In this document: in pieces, positions 41,724 to 50,920 of the stretch
Layout: each line of letters starts with the position of its first letter
How positions within the stretch are numbered: position 1 is the stretch's first letter
Assembly: GCA_026645415.1 (NCBI GenBank)
Contig: JAPEVH010000075.1
Span: 1-64,000, forward strand
Length of the DNA stretch: 64,000 nt
Direction of reading: 5' to 3'
From: Candidatus Electronema sp.
Lineage (GTDB): Bacteria; Desulfobacterota; Desulfobulbia; Desulfobulbales; Desulfobulbaceae
The notes under the pieces: model-generated
What the model was told of the DNA's origin: nothing
What the model saw: only the letters and a program-made list of their open reading frames with translations
Databases searched by the model: none
Position numbers and translations under genes: made by a program

Positions 41724-44700
41724 CAGACAATAAAGTCTTTTAAGGCGAACCGGAGCTGCGTAGCCAATTCATGGTGCTTGCTCTCAATCTGCACAGGTAG
41801 CTCTTTTTCTAAGGTCAATGCTATTGCTGCAAGATGATCTAAACCAAGATTAAGCAGCCCGCCTTTCAGAGAATGGGCTTGACGACCTGCCTCGGTGCCT
41901 TCTTCTTTCTCTATCAGGTCGAAGAGATGATCAAGATTCTCTTTTAGTGATTCAGCATATGCGTTTAGTACCTCATCTGCATCATCAGGCTCTAACTCAA
42001 ACTGCCCCATTACGTGTCGCCTGATTGCCTCTCGTGAAACTAATACGGTGTCTTCTTCCTCTGGTGTATTTTCCTCTACCTGCGCAAGCTGCTGCAAGGG
42101 AAGTAATAGGGGCGACTCTCTCAATTTTTTTTTGCCAATCCGCTGCAAGACATGTAGTAAGCCATGTTTTTTATAGGGTTTACTGAGATACTCATCCATA
42201 CCTGCATCAAGGCAGAGCTGCCGATCTTCTTGGAGCGCATTAGCAGTTACTGCGATAATGGGAAGGTGCCCTCCTTTCAGTCGTTCGCGAAGAATTTGTT
42301 CTACTTCAGCCAACTCTTCTGGCAGGCTGCTATAAAAACCTTGCTCTATCTGGCGAATATGTCGAGTGGCAGTCAAACCATCCATGACAGGCATCTGCAT
42401 ATCCATAAAGACGACATCGTAATGGCGGCGGCTCAGAGCGGCAAGAGCCTCAACACCACTATCAACTACTGCAACTTCATGGCCCTGTTTGGCTAATAGT
42501 ACCACTGCCAGTCGCTGATTGGCTGGATTATCTTCTACTAACAAAATATCAAGGCTTGGGCGAAAATTGTCAATGGGTTCGTCTTGCTCTTCCATGTCTG
42601 CTGCCGCCTGTGCCCCACCGTTTTGGAGCAATAAGGTGAAAGAAAAAATACTCCCTTTCCCCGGCTCGCTCTCCAGAATAATTCTACTGCCCATCATTTG
42701 CACAAGTCGGTTGCTGATGGCCAACCCAAGACCAGTACCGCCATAGTGTCTGGTGATAGAACTGTCTGCTTGGGTGAAATCAGCAAAAATCTTTTCCTGC
42801 TGCTCTAACGCAATACCAATCCCGGTATCAATAATACTAAATTCAGCAGCACAGCTCCGCGTATCCGTAGTCCGTATGTCAATTTCCAAAGCCACATAGC
42901 CGTCGCGCGTAAACTTAATAGCATTACCAACCAAATTCAGGAGCACCTGCCGAATACGCAAGGAGTCACCCAATGGAAAGCAGTCATGCTCATCCTGTAG
43001 TTGCAAGCGAAGATCAATGCCCTTCTGTTCCGCCAAAATTTTCAGAGTAGCAATGATCTCTTTCGCCAACTGTTGAATACTGAACGGATGACGATCTAAT
43101 TCTAATCGTCCAGCTTCAATTTTTGAAAAATCAAGAATATCATTAATTAAAGACAGGAGCACCGAAGCAGAACTGTTTACATTTTCTAAATAATTTCGTT
43201 GTGAGGGCTTGAGATCAGAGTCTAAAAGCAGCTCAGTCATGCCAATGATTGAGTTCATGGGGGTACGAATTTCATGACTCATATTGGCAAGAAACTCACT
43301 TTTGGCCTTGTTGGCGGCATCGGCTAGCTGTCTTGCCTTTTTGAGATCAGTGATGTTCTCTTTTGTGGCAACAAAGTGGGTGATTTCGTCCTGCTCATTG
43401 CGAATCGGCGAGATCAGCACATTCTCTTCGTAAAGATCACTATTCTTCTTCTGGTTAACCAGCTCACCGGTCCATTCCTGTCCAGACCCTACATCCGCCC
43501 ATATTTGTTTGTACAAGGCAGCCTGCTGCGCATCCGGGGCCAGCATGGAAAGATTTTGGCCTATGACTTCCTCAGCTTGGTAGCCCGTGAGCTGAACAAA
43601 AGTCCGGTTAACATATTCGATGACCCCATCAATGTCAGTGATAACTATGGAGTTGGAGCTTTGCTCTACTGCTTGGCTGAGTCGCTGAATTTTTTCAAAC
43701 ATTTCATTCTGACGACTCATGTCTTCAAAGAGGAATAGCTCCCGGCGCAGGTCCTGCTGCTCGTCTTCAATAGCTACTCGGCGAACTTTACTCCAGAAAG
43801 GCTGGGACTTTTTGCCATCTTGTCCCGTTCTGCCGCTCATAAAGAACATGCTGCCACTGCCATCCCAGCAGTCGGCCTCTCTGCCTTCAGAGACCGAAGC
43901 ATGAAAAACAACCCAAGAGCTATTTTTAATTTCGCTGAACTGACAACCAAACATCCGCTCAAAGGTACTGTTAACCCGAATAATTCGATCATTTTGCACC
44001 AAAACTAAGCCAAGCATGGTGTTGTCAATGATCACCTGTAATTCAGCTAAGGCTGCATGGAGACGTTCATCCATTCGCTTGGCTTGGGTGATATCTTGCG
44101 CCATGAGCATCAAGCCAGAAGTTTCACTGCTATTCAAGCTCTTTTGCGCTCTGATGGGCGAAAGGTGTACTTCAATGATACGCTGGTATCTGCTGCTCTG
44201 TGGATCATAGCCAGTGCTGTCGAGGATATCATAGATACGTAGATCAGCAGTGCCAACAATAAAGGTATATGATCCTTGCTTAAAAGCTAATTCAATAAGT
44301 TGCGCAAATTTTTCTTCTTGATTTTTGATATGGCTCTGAAAACGTGTCACCTTTTTACCAATAACATCATCGGCTTTGTAGCCAAAAAGCTGTTCAGCTA
44401 AAGGATTAAAATAGGTGACCTCAAATTTCATATTTGTAGCGGCAATGGCCATGATTTGCGAGGAACAGAGCAGGTTGTCAATAAAGATATTTTGCTGGCG
44501 CAGCTCCTTCGTCTTGGCCTCTACGTTCTCTACCATATTCTCATCCTTTTGCTGGATAAGATTGAGCATGTTGTTGAACTGGGTGATCAACGGAGTGAAC
44601 TCATTGCTTATACTGGTGTCTATCCGGTCACTTAGATCACCTTCACTGATTTTTCGGACAAGTTGCTGGAGCTGGCTGATCGGATTGAGCACCGAACCAG

Positions 44701-45655
44701 TGATAAAAAACACTAGGATTAAGGAGGAGCATAAACCAACAAAAAAGAGAATGAGGAAATGCTGGGCAAATTCCCGGTCTGTTGCCAAAATAAGTTTAGA
44801 AGGATGGGACAGAACAAGAAAATTTGGGCTACTGTTCTCCATGAAAGGAATGTATTTGACTTTAATATACATTTTTTCCTTAAAAAAGGAACTTTCATGC
44901 ACCAGATCAAGTGCTCCTGGCAACAGTACTGAGGCGCTGTAAGAGGCCGCGTTCCGTTCAGCAAGCTCAGGAGGCAAGGTGGTCGCCAGTACAGCAGTGT
45001 CACTGACCAAGCTAACCTTCATATAAGGGTGGACAGGCATTCGCTTGAGAAAGGCACTATCCATTAAATAGGCAGTTAAGACAAAGCCTTCTTTCCCTGT
45101 ACTTGTACTACTCAGTAGGGTTGGTAATACTTCAACGAGATAAAAATTCTTTTCAAGAATATCTGTTGTCAAAAGTATAGCGGTAAAAGGTCGGCGATGG
45201 GCTATTTTATCTACCAAATAAGGCTGGGCAAGCAGGGACTGTGCTGCGGCTTGACTCTGCTTGGAAAGCGCAACAATTTTTCTGTCTTGATCAAAAAAGA
45301 ATAGTACATCAACATTATTATCTTGTTCTAAAACGTGCATTTCCTCTGCGGAGGGCAACGGAGGCTCAATACCACGCAGATCTCGTAATGCCAGTTCTCC
45401 TGTAGCAGCCTCTGCGGCTGACTTGAGATGTTGACTGTAGAGGCGGAGACAAGTTTCAATCATTGCCTCTGTGCTGGTGAAATCGTCTTGAACATCCCGT
45501 TCAATTTTTCGACCGGTCACTTGATAGCTGATCAGGATACTCGTGCCGCTGATCAGAGTGACGAGCAGCAGCACGGTCATAATCATGCTAAAACGAAGTC
45601 GTCTATAAAAGGGTACACGTTGTTGCATGAAAGATGCTTTTGCAGAAAAAAACAA
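41723..45655 (-). CDS. Hybrid sensor histidine kinase with HAMP, PAS, receiver and HPt domains
   Basis: A 1310-residue membrane kinase. TM1 is about residues 20-45 and TM2 about 300-325; between them is a periplasmic double-Cache-like sensor. A HAMP linker, three PAS units, the phosphoacceptor MSHEIRTPMNSIIG (about 794), the ATPase with GLGLAISNRLV, a receiver Asp in VFMDMQMPVMDG (about 1082) and an HPt His in RQAHSLKGGLLNLG (about 1260) follow. It has the same architecture type as the kinase at 36176, but adds a HAMP domain; the two are only partly similar, so not a recent duplication. mobB is translated from its stop codon. A hemerythrin gene lies 89 bp upstream. Confidence 0.92.
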   Translation of the reverse strand: MFFSAKASFMQQRVPFYRRLRFSMIMTVLLLVTLISGTSILISYQVTGRKIERDVQDDFTSTEAMIETCLRLYSQHLKSAAEAATGELALRDLRGIEPPLPSAEEMHVLEQDNNVDVLFFFDQDRKIVALSKQSQAAAQSLLAQPYLVDKIAHRRPFTAILLTTDILEKNFYLVEVLPTLLSSTSTGKEGFVLTAYLMDSAFLKRMPVHPYMKVSLVSDTAVLATTLPPELAERNAASYSASVLLPGALDLVHESSFFKEKMYIKVKYIPFMENSSPNFLVLSHPSKLILATDREFAQHFLILFFVGLCSSLILVFFITGSVLNPISQLQQLVRKISEGDLSDRIDTSISNEFTPLITQFNNMLNLIQQKDENMVENVEAKTKELRQQNIFIDNLLCSSQIMAIAATNMKFEVTYFNPLAEQLFGYKADDVIGKKVTRFQSHIKNQEEKFAQLIELAFKQGSYTFIVGTADLRIYDILDSTGYDPQSSRYQRIIEVHLSPIRAQKSLNSSETSGLMLMAQDITQAKRMDERLHAALAELQVIIDNTMLGLVLVQNDRIIRVNSTFERMFGCQFSEIKNSSWVVFHASVSEGREADCWDGSGSMFFMSGRTGQDGKKSQPFWSKVRRVAIEDEQQDLRRELFLFEDMSRQNEMFEKIQRLSQAVEQSSNSIVITDIDGVIEYVNRTFVQLTGYQAEEVIGQNLSMLAPDAQQAALYKQIWADVGSGQEWTGELVNQKKNSDLYEENVLISPIRNEQDEITHFVATKENITDLKKARQLADAANKAKSEFLANMSHEIRTPMNSIIGMTELLLDSDLKPSQRNYLENVNSSASVLLSLINDILDFSKIEAGRLELDRHPFSIQQLAKEIIATLKILAEQKGIDLRLQLQDEHDCFPLGDSLRIRQVLLNLVGNAIKFTRDGYVALEIDIRTTDTRSCAAEFSIIDTGIGIALEQQEKIFADFTQADSSITRHYGGTGLGLAISNRLVQMMGSRIILESEPGKGSIFSFTLLLQNGGAQAAADMEEQDEPIDNFRPSLDILLVEDNPANQRLAVVLLAKQGHEVAVVDSGVEALAALSRRHYDVVFMDMQMPVMDGLTATRHIRQIEQGFYSSLPEELAEVEQILRERLKGGHLPIIAVTANALQEDRQLCLDAGMDEYLSKPYKKHGLLHVLQRIGKKKLRESPLLLPLQQLAQVEENTPEEEDTVLVSREAIRRHVMGQFELEPDDADEVLNAYAESLKENLDHLFDLIEKEEGTEAGRQAHSLKGGLLNLGLDHLAAIALTLEKELPVQIESKHHELATQLRFALKDFIV

Positions 45656-45707
45656 GACATGAGGAACGCGGCCCCCCTGTTTACATACGGACCGCGTCGG
45701 AGCCGTT

Positions 45708-45730
45708 TCCTAGAATATTCTACTCTAGGA
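45708..45730. other. Stem-loop in the leader of the large kinase gene
   Basis: TCCTAGA (45708-45714) pairs with TCTAGGA (45724-45730), loop 9 nt, in the 89-bp gap between the hemerythrin and kinase genes. A second imperfect CG-rich pairing (CGCGG/CCGCG near 45667 and 45692) lies closer to the kinase start. No T run. It may tune read-through from hemerythrin. Confidence 0.4.
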
Positions 45731-45744
45731 GCGAGGCTGTTGGT

Positions 45745-46155
45745 TCAGCGTATGCCAGCAGCGTTCATTTCTGGTATATATTTTTTATCAATCATGTAAA
45801 TGTGATCGATCAACCAATCAATGACCATTTTGGCGATTTTGATGACCACAAAAATTGTCCGTCCTTTATCCACTTCTGCCATTGCCTGATTAAGCTGATC
45901 AATGAAGATTTTATGTGCCCTTTTGTGGTTAATGATATCTGTGTAGCCAATGCTCTCCATGACTTTTTCCTCTTCAGCCAAATGATAGCGTGTGTAGTCA
46001 ACTAGCTCTCGCAGTACCGGCTCAATAACATCTCCACCTCGACCTTGCTTCATCATTTCATGAAGCTGGTTGGCGATATTAAACAGTTTTTTATGATGCC
46101 CGTCAAAGCGATTAACTTTAACGCTATAGTCCTCTTTCCAATCATAAAGAGCCAT
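45745..46155 (-). CDS. Bacteriohemerythrin
   Basis: A 136-residue O2-binding protein with a di-iron centre in a four-helix bundle. All usual ligands are found: His20/21, His58, Glu62, His77, His81, His118 and Asp123, in the patterns DGHHKKLF, YHLAEEEKVM, HKRAH and DHIYMID. In anaerobes and microaerophiles it stores, delivers or senses oxygen. A GGAGGG ribosome site precedes the ATG. It is the gene next upstream of a membrane kinase, so an oxygen-related signal is plausible but not shown. Confidence 0.92.
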   Translation of the reverse strand: MALYDWKEDYSVKVNRFDGHHKKLFNIANQLHEMMKQGRGGDVIEPVLRELVDYTRYHLAEEEKVMESIGYTDIINHKRAHKIFIDQLNQAMAEVDKGRTIFVVIKIAKMVIDWLIDHIYMIDKKYIPEMNAAGIR

Positions 46156-46301
46156 GTTTCCCTCCAGTAATGTTTTTTCAGTTTTTTTTTCGAAATTCTG
46201 GGCAGCATATCATGCAGTAGCTAACAGCGCAAGAATCCGTTCTGCCAAGAACAGAACATGATCTATTATATTCTGAAATTTCTTTTCCCGGCAGCGAAAT
46301 C

Positions 46302-47171
46302 TTACAACAGTAGCCCTGTTTTAACCGTAAAGATCAGAATAATAACTGTTTCTGCCAATTCGCAGGCTGCACCAAGGGTGTCGCCAGTCGCTCCACCAAT
46401 TTTACGCTGACAAAGGATAGCAAAGAAGAGAATCATCAGCAGCATAGCTAAAACAGCTATTAGACCTTGTGCTCCAGCAAGAGAGAACGCAATGAAAGCA
46501 CAAAAGAAAAGGGCTGCCAAGGCGGCTAATTTTCCTCGATTTGTGTGAAAATACGCAGTAAAGAGACGGCCTAATCCTTCTTGGCGGACATAGGGCAGCA
46601 AAGCCATCAACAAGAGGATAGCTGTACGACCAGCTAAGGGCATGAGAAAAATAGCGGGGAGAAGCTGCTCATTTAAAGAAGCGAGACATACTGTTTTAAG
46701 CAGCAAGGTAAGTATCAACACAAGAGCACCCATAGTGCCGATGTTGGAGTCTTTCATAATTTCCAGCATCCGATCTTGGCTGCGGGCGGAGAAAAAACCA
46801 TCCGCAGTATCTGCAAGACCGTCGAGATGCAGGCCACCAGAAAAGGCAAGTAAGACAAAAGTAGTCAGCACTGCCGCCGGGAGAGGTGGTAATAGAAAAA
46901 AGAGCGGTTTGGCTACCAACGCAGCGGCGTAGCCCAAGACTAAACCAACTAAGGGAAAAAAGGGTGCGCTATGCGCCAGTTCGGTGTCTGCCGTGCCAAA
47001 GCGGCCCGGTAAAGGCAGGATAGTCAGGAAGCGCAGGGCAGCGATAAAGGATGCAAAGGGACGCAATAGCTGACCAATTAAGGATAAGGACGGACGACGT
47101 GGCTGCTCTACGTTACTTAGTTGCGGCCTCGCGCTAGTTCGTCTTGGTCTGTTTTTGCGCCAACGATTCAT
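46302..47171 (-). CDS. cobS: Adenosylcobinamide-GDP ribazoletransferase
   Basis: A 289-residue polytopic membrane enzyme that joins adenosylcobinamide-GDP with alpha-ribazole (phosphate), the last assembly step of cobalamin. The family motifs RFLTILPLPG and GGLHLDGLADTADGFFS are present, with TGDTLGAACELAE near the end. The first ~35 residues are a hydrophilic, Arg-rich extension not usual for CobS, so translation could start later, at an internal codon. The start overlaps the stop of cobT by 4 nt (ATGA). Confidence 0.93.
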   Translation of the reverse strand: MNRWRKNRPRRTSARPQLSNVEQPRRPSLSLIGQLLRPFASFIAALRFLTILPLPGRFGTADTELAHSAPFFPLVGLVLGYAAALVAKPLFFLLPPLPAAVLTTFVLLAFSGGLHLDGLADTADGFFSARSQDRMLEIMKDSNIGTMGALVLILTLLLKTVCLASLNEQLLPAIFLMPLAGRTAILLLMALLPYVRQEGLGRLFTAYFHTNRGKLAALAALFFCAFIAFSLAGAQGLIAVLAMLLMILFFAILCQRKIGGATGDTLGAACELAETVIILIFTVKTGLLL

Positions 47172-48271
47172 GCGACTGGTGTGCCTGTCACGCCAGCCTC
47201 GGCAAAGGTCGCTACTTCAGTGAGCACGGCTACAGCCGCCTCAACCACATTCATAGCTAAAGCAGCACCGGTTCCTTCACCAAGGCGCATTTTGAGATCA
47301 AGGAGCGGCTTACAGCCAATTTGTTCCTGCATGACAATATGTCCCTGCTCAACTGAACGGTGGGCACAGATGATATAATCGCGAACAAAAGGCTCCAGCT
47401 TGCAAGCAATCATCGCCCCGGCAGTGGAGATAAAACCATCCACCAGCACTGGCTTGCGGTTTGCTGCCGCGCCAATAATCAAGCCAGCAATACCGCCGAT
47501 CTCATAACCACCGACCTTGGCTAATACATCTATGCCATCTTTGGTATCAGGCTTGTTGATTTGCAAAATCCGCTCCAAAACTTTTTTCTTCTGCGCAAAC
47601 TGGGCATCATCAAGACCAGTGCCGCGCCCGGTTAGCTCGTCAATGCTTTTCCCGCTCAGAGCAGCAACAATGGCAGTACTGGCTGTGGTATTGCCGATAC
47701 CCATATCGCCAGTGGCAAAAATGTCAGTCTCTGCGGCAAACTGTTCTGCCACTTGAATGCCTGCCTCAAGAGCAAAAACCGCATTAGTACGAGTCATGGC
47801 TGGACCAAGGGCCATGTTGGTGGTACCAGTGCCAATCTTTTTGGAGATGATTTTGCCCGCCTCTGCCAAGGCTGAGAGATCGGCAGCGCAGCCCATATCA
47901 ACTACAGTTACTTCTGCCCCTGCCTGCCGCGCTAGAGCATTAATCCCTGCCCCACCGTTAATAAAATTGTAGACCATCTGGGCTGTGACTTCTGAAGGAT
48001 ATTTAGACACGCCTTCTGCGGTCACGCCGTGATCACCGACCATGATCACCACCCGTTTTCTTTGCACTGGTGGGTGGAGAGAACGGGTCATGCCCGCCAG
48101 ATCAACAGCCAAATCCATCAGGTCGCCCAAGGCCCAATGCGGCATGGTGAGCTGCTCTAAACGAGTTTTTGCTTTATCGCGGAACGCATTGTCTTGAGGA
48201 AAAATTTTGCGAAAGGTGGCTTCAAGAAAATTAACGTGCTCAGGTTTACAAGATTGGCAGGTGCTAGACAT
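47168..48271 (-). CDS. cobT: Nicotinate-nucleotide--dimethylbenzimidazole phosphoribosyltransferase
   Basis: A 367-residue enzyme that makes alpha-ribazole phosphate from dimethylbenzimidazole and nicotinate mononucleotide, supplying the lower ligand for CobS. The family motifs GDHGVTAEGVSKYPSEVTAQ, GDMGIGNTTASTAI and the catalytic-glutamate region LRLGEGTGAALA (here MRLGEGTGAALA) are seen. It precedes and is coupled to cobS. No cobalamin riboswitch is visible in the 73 bp upstream. Confidence 0.95.
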   Translation of the reverse strand: MSSTCQSCKPEHVNFLEATFRKIFPQDNAFRDKAKTRLEQLTMPHWALGDLMDLAVDLAGMTRSLHPPVQRKRVVIMVGDHGVTAEGVSKYPSEVTAQMVYNFINGGAGINALARQAGAEVTVVDMGCAADLSALAEAGKIISKKIGTGTTNMALGPAMTRTNAVFALEAGIQVAEQFAAETDIFATGDMGIGNTTASTAIVAALSGKSIDELTGRGTGLDDAQFAQKKKVLERILQINKPDTKDGIDVLAKVGGYEIGGIAGLIIGAAANRKPVLVDGFISTAGAMIACKLEPFVRDYIICAHRSVEQGHIVMQEQIGCKPLLDLKMRLGEGTGAALAMNVVEAAVAVLTEVATFAEAGVTGTPVA

Positions 48272-48306
48272 TCTCTATTGTTAATTAAGTTTGATATGTG
48301 CGAGAG

Positions 48307-48335
48307 ATGCTGCCGCCACAGCTAGACGGCAGCAT
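48307..48335. terminator. 9-bp stem-loop between the GGGtGRT gene and cobT
   Basis: ATGCTGCCG (48307-48315) pairs with CGGCAGCAT (48327-48335), loop 11 nt. It starts 10 nt after the stop of the GGGtGRT gene, as a terminator would. No T run follows on the minus strand, so its strength is uncertain. Confidence 0.55.
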
Positions 48336-48344
48336 TTCACCTAC

Positions 48345-49343
48345 TCAGGCGACCGCTTGCTGCAAGGCCACAGCCACGGCCACTGAAGCTCCAACCATTG
48401 GGTTGTTGCCCAAGCCAATATAGCCCATCATTTCAACGTGGGCGGGCACTGACGAAGAACCAGCAAACTGCGCATCACAGTGCATTCGGCCCATGGTATC
48501 GGTCATGCCGTAGGAGGCTGGGCCAGCAGCTATATTGTCCGGGTGAAGCGTCCGGCCAGTGCCACCGCCAGAGGCAACGGAAAAGTATTTCCGACCCAAG
48601 TCGTTGCATTCCTTCTTGTAAGTTCCTGCCACCGGATGCTGGAAGCGCGTTGGGTTGGTTGAGTTGCCAGTGATCGACACATCCACGCCCTCAAGATGAT
48701 TAATCGCCACGCCTTCACGCACATCATCCGCGCCGTAGCAACGGACTTTAGTCCGTTCACCTGTAGAAAAGGCTTTCTCCAGCACCACGTTCAGCGTACC
48801 GGTCGCATAATTAAACTGGGTTTTCACATAGGTGAAGCCGTTAATCCGCGAAATGATATAGGCTGCATCTTTACCAAGACCGTTGAGAATCACCCGGAGC
48901 GGCTCAGTGCGCACCCGGTTGGCGGATTTGGCAATGCCAATGGCCCCTTCAGCAGCAGCAAAAGACTCATGCCCGGCGATAAAGGCAAAGCAGTGGGTTT
49001 CCTCATGAAGAAGGCGGGCCGCTAAATTGCCATGGCCAATACCTACTTTGCGGTGGTCTGCTACTGAGCCGGGAATGCAGAATGCCTGTAAACCAATGCC
49101 TAAAGTCGCAGCAATCTCTATGGCCTTTTTCTGGCCTTTTTTTAGAGCAATGGCTGAACCCATAATATAGGCCCAGCAAGCATTCTCAAAACAAATCGGC
49201 TGGACGCTTTTGACAATAGCATAGACATCAACTCCTGCATCTAAGCCCATTTGCTTGGCTTCAGCTAAATCTTTGATCCCGTGCTCGGCCAGCACTGCGT
49301 TGATCTTATCGATTCTCCGCTCGTATCCTTCAAAAAGTGCCAT
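48345..49343 (-). CDS. GGGtGRT protein, unknown function
   Basis: A 332-residue protein with the name-giving motif SGGGTGRTLHPDN (about residues 270-282). Other conserved-looking parts are the Cys of PICFENACWAY, the His-rich EETHCFAFIAGHESF, and a C-terminal glycine-rich GYIGLGNNPMVGA. It lies 4 nt after a NifU-like scaffold gene, the constant partner of this family in anaerobes, so a role in assembling or inserting an iron-sulfur or related metal cluster is likely. No enzymatic activity is known. I start it at the ATG 49343 (MALFEGYERRID) because the 37-residue extension overlaps the scaffold gene. Confidence 0.88.
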   Translation of the reverse strand: MALFEGYERRIDKINAVLAEHGIKDLAEAKQMGLDAGVDVYAIVKSVQPICFENACWAYIMGSAIALKKGQKKAIEIAATLGIGLQAFCIPGSVADHRKVGIGHGNLAARLLHEETHCFAFIAGHESFAAAEGAIGIAKSANRVRTEPLRVILNGLGKDAAYIISRINGFTYVKTQFNYATGTLNVVLEKAFSTGERTKVRCYGADDVREGVAINHLEGVDVSITGNSTNPTRFQHPVAGTYKKECNDLGRKYFSVASGGGTGRTLHPDNIAAGPASYGMTDTMGRMHCDAQFAGSSSVPAHVEMMGYIGLGNNPMVGASVAVAVALQQAVA

Positions 49344-49347
49344 TTTG

Positions 49348-50040
49348 TTACTCCTTCCGGGGATCAATAGTTTTGACAGCCTCGGCAAAGCGTCCATAGG
49401 TGCCGGTAGCTTCCTCCATTGCCTTGGCCGGATCAACGCCTTTTTTAATCGCATCCATCATTGGCCCAAGGCGAACAAACTTATAACCAATGATCTCGTC
49501 ATTCTCATCTAATCCTAATTCTAGCACATATCCTTCAGCAACTTCCAAATAACGCGGCCCTTTGAGCTTCGTGCCATAGGTGGTGCCAGTGACAGTGCGC
49601 AGTCCTTTGCCCAAATCTTCTAGCCCTGAACCAATAGGCAAACCACCTTCAGAAAAGGCTGATTGACTGCGGCCGTAGCTGATTTGCTTGAAGATTTCCC
49701 GCATAGCAACATTGATCGCATCACAAACCAGATCCGTGTTAAGGGCCTCTAAGATTGTTTTGCCCGGCAGAATTTCCGAGGCCATAGCTGCTGAGTGCGT
49801 CATGCCCGTACAGCCAACAACCTCAACCAGTGCCTCCTCAATAATGCCTTCCTTAATATTCAAAGTCAGCTTGCAGGCCCCCTGATGCGGGGCACACCAG
49901 CCAACCGCATGGCTTAAGCCGTTGATGTCGCCAATTTGACGCACCTGATTCCATTGCCCCTCTTGCGGAATCGGTGAGGGACCATGATTTGGCCCTTGGG
50001 CGATGCAGCACATCTCCTTCACTTCAGAAGAATATTCCAT
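49348..50040 (-). CDS. NifU-like iron-sulfur cluster assembly scaffold, partner of GGGtGRT
   Basis: A 230-residue protein of the IscU/NifU N-terminal fold as found next to GGGtGRT. Cluster-ligand candidates are the Cys pair in EMCCIAQGPNHG, the Cys of GWCAPHQGACKL and the Cys of VVGCTGMTHSAAM. Starting at the ATG 50040 (MEYSSEVKEM), the protein avoids the low-complexity Arg/Lys-rich extension. It is the first gene of the pair, followed 4 nt later by the GGGtGRT gene. The divergent eda lies 235 bp upstream, so this gap holds two promoters. Confidence 0.85.
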   Translation of the reverse strand: MEYSSEVKEMCCIAQGPNHGPSPIPQEGQWNQVRQIGDINGLSHAVGWCAPHQGACKLTLNIKEGIIEEALVEVVGCTGMTHSAAMASEILPGKTILEALNTDLVCDAINVAMREIFKQISYGRSQSAFSEGGLPIGSGLEDLGKGLRTVTGTTYGTKLKGPRYLEVAEGYVLELGLDENDEIIGYKFVRLGPMMDAIKKGVDPAKAMEEATGTYGRFAEAVKTIDPRKE

Positions 50041-50275
50041 AACAGTTCTCCTCGGTAAATAAAATAAACAGGCCAAAATATGATACCAGCAGTAGGCGGA
50101 AAACGCTACGCAATTTGCACAGCAACTGCTTTCTCTTTGTTTCGGACTGAGCCGTTCAACTGCAAGATTAAGTTGATTTTTTCCTGCTCTACCGCTAAGG
50201 TGTGCCAAGACTTTACGAGGTAATGGCCCTCTTCCCATCAGCGTTCGTCATGTTTTTAAAAAAGGAGCTATAGGT

Positions 50276-50917
50276 ATGGCAACCAGCCGCAGCAAACTGT
50301 CTCCGCTGGAGATTCTTCATAATGGCCCAGTTATTCCGGTGATCGTGCTGCATGATGTCGATCATGCCCTGCCGCTGGCCCAAGCGCTGCTAGCAGGCGG
50401 CATTAGAGTGCTGGAAATCACTTTACGCAGTGAAGCCGGACTGGAAAGCATTCGTCGCATCAGCGCAGAATTGCCTGAGTTGATTGTCGGTGCAGGAACT
50501 GTGCTCTCGCCCGACGATCTACGGATGACGGCTCAGGCAGGGGCAAAATTTGCCATTAGTCCTGGCTTAACTCCCTCTTTGTTTGCCGCTTCCCATGACG
50601 GCCCGATTCCCCTAATTCCTGGCGTGACGACAGCTTCAGAGTTGATGTTGGCTATGGAGCGTGGCTTTACAGAGTTGAAATTCTTTCCTGCCGAAGCCGC
50701 AGGAGGTGTACAGACGCTCAAGGCCATGTATGGCCCCTTTCCGCGAATCACCTTTTGTCCCACTGGCGGAATTTCACCTAAAAACTATAAGGAATACCTT
50801 TCTCTTGCCAATGTAGCCTGTGTAGGCGGCTCATGGATTGTTCCACCAGATCTCATCGTCAAAGGAGATTGGGATAAAATCACTGAGCTGGCAGCAAAAG
50901 CGTCAGCAAAATTATGA
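50276..50917 (+). CDS. eda: 2-dehydro-3-deoxyphosphogluconate (KDPG) aldolase
   Basis: A 213-residue class I aldolase that splits KDPG into pyruvate and glyceraldehyde 3-phosphate in the Entner-Doudoroff route. The motifs RVLEITLRSE (catalytic Glu), GAGTVLSPDDL and the Schiff-base Lys in LKFFPAEAAGG (about residue 134) are intact. The partner edd is not here, so it may serve KDPG from uronate or 2-keto-4-hydroxyglutarate instead. An AAGGAG ribosome site precedes the ATG. The PepSY gene begins 3 nt after its stop. Confidence 0.95.
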   Translation: MATSRSKLSPLEILHNGPVIPVIVLHDVDHALPLAQALLAGGIRVLEITLRSEAGLESIRRISAELPELIVGAGTVLSPDDLRMTAQAGAKFAISPGLTPSLFAASHDGPIPLIPGVTTASELMLAMERGFTELKFFPAEAAGGVQTLKAMYGPFPRITFCPTGGISPKNYKEYLSLANVACVGGSWIVPPDLIVKGDWDKITELAAKASAKL

Positions 50918-50920
50918 ATC

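Noticed and set aside
48272-48344. Cobalamin riboswitch before cobT-cobS
   Set aside because: Only 73 bp are available, occupied by a simple 9-bp hairpin; no B12-box-like sequence was seen.
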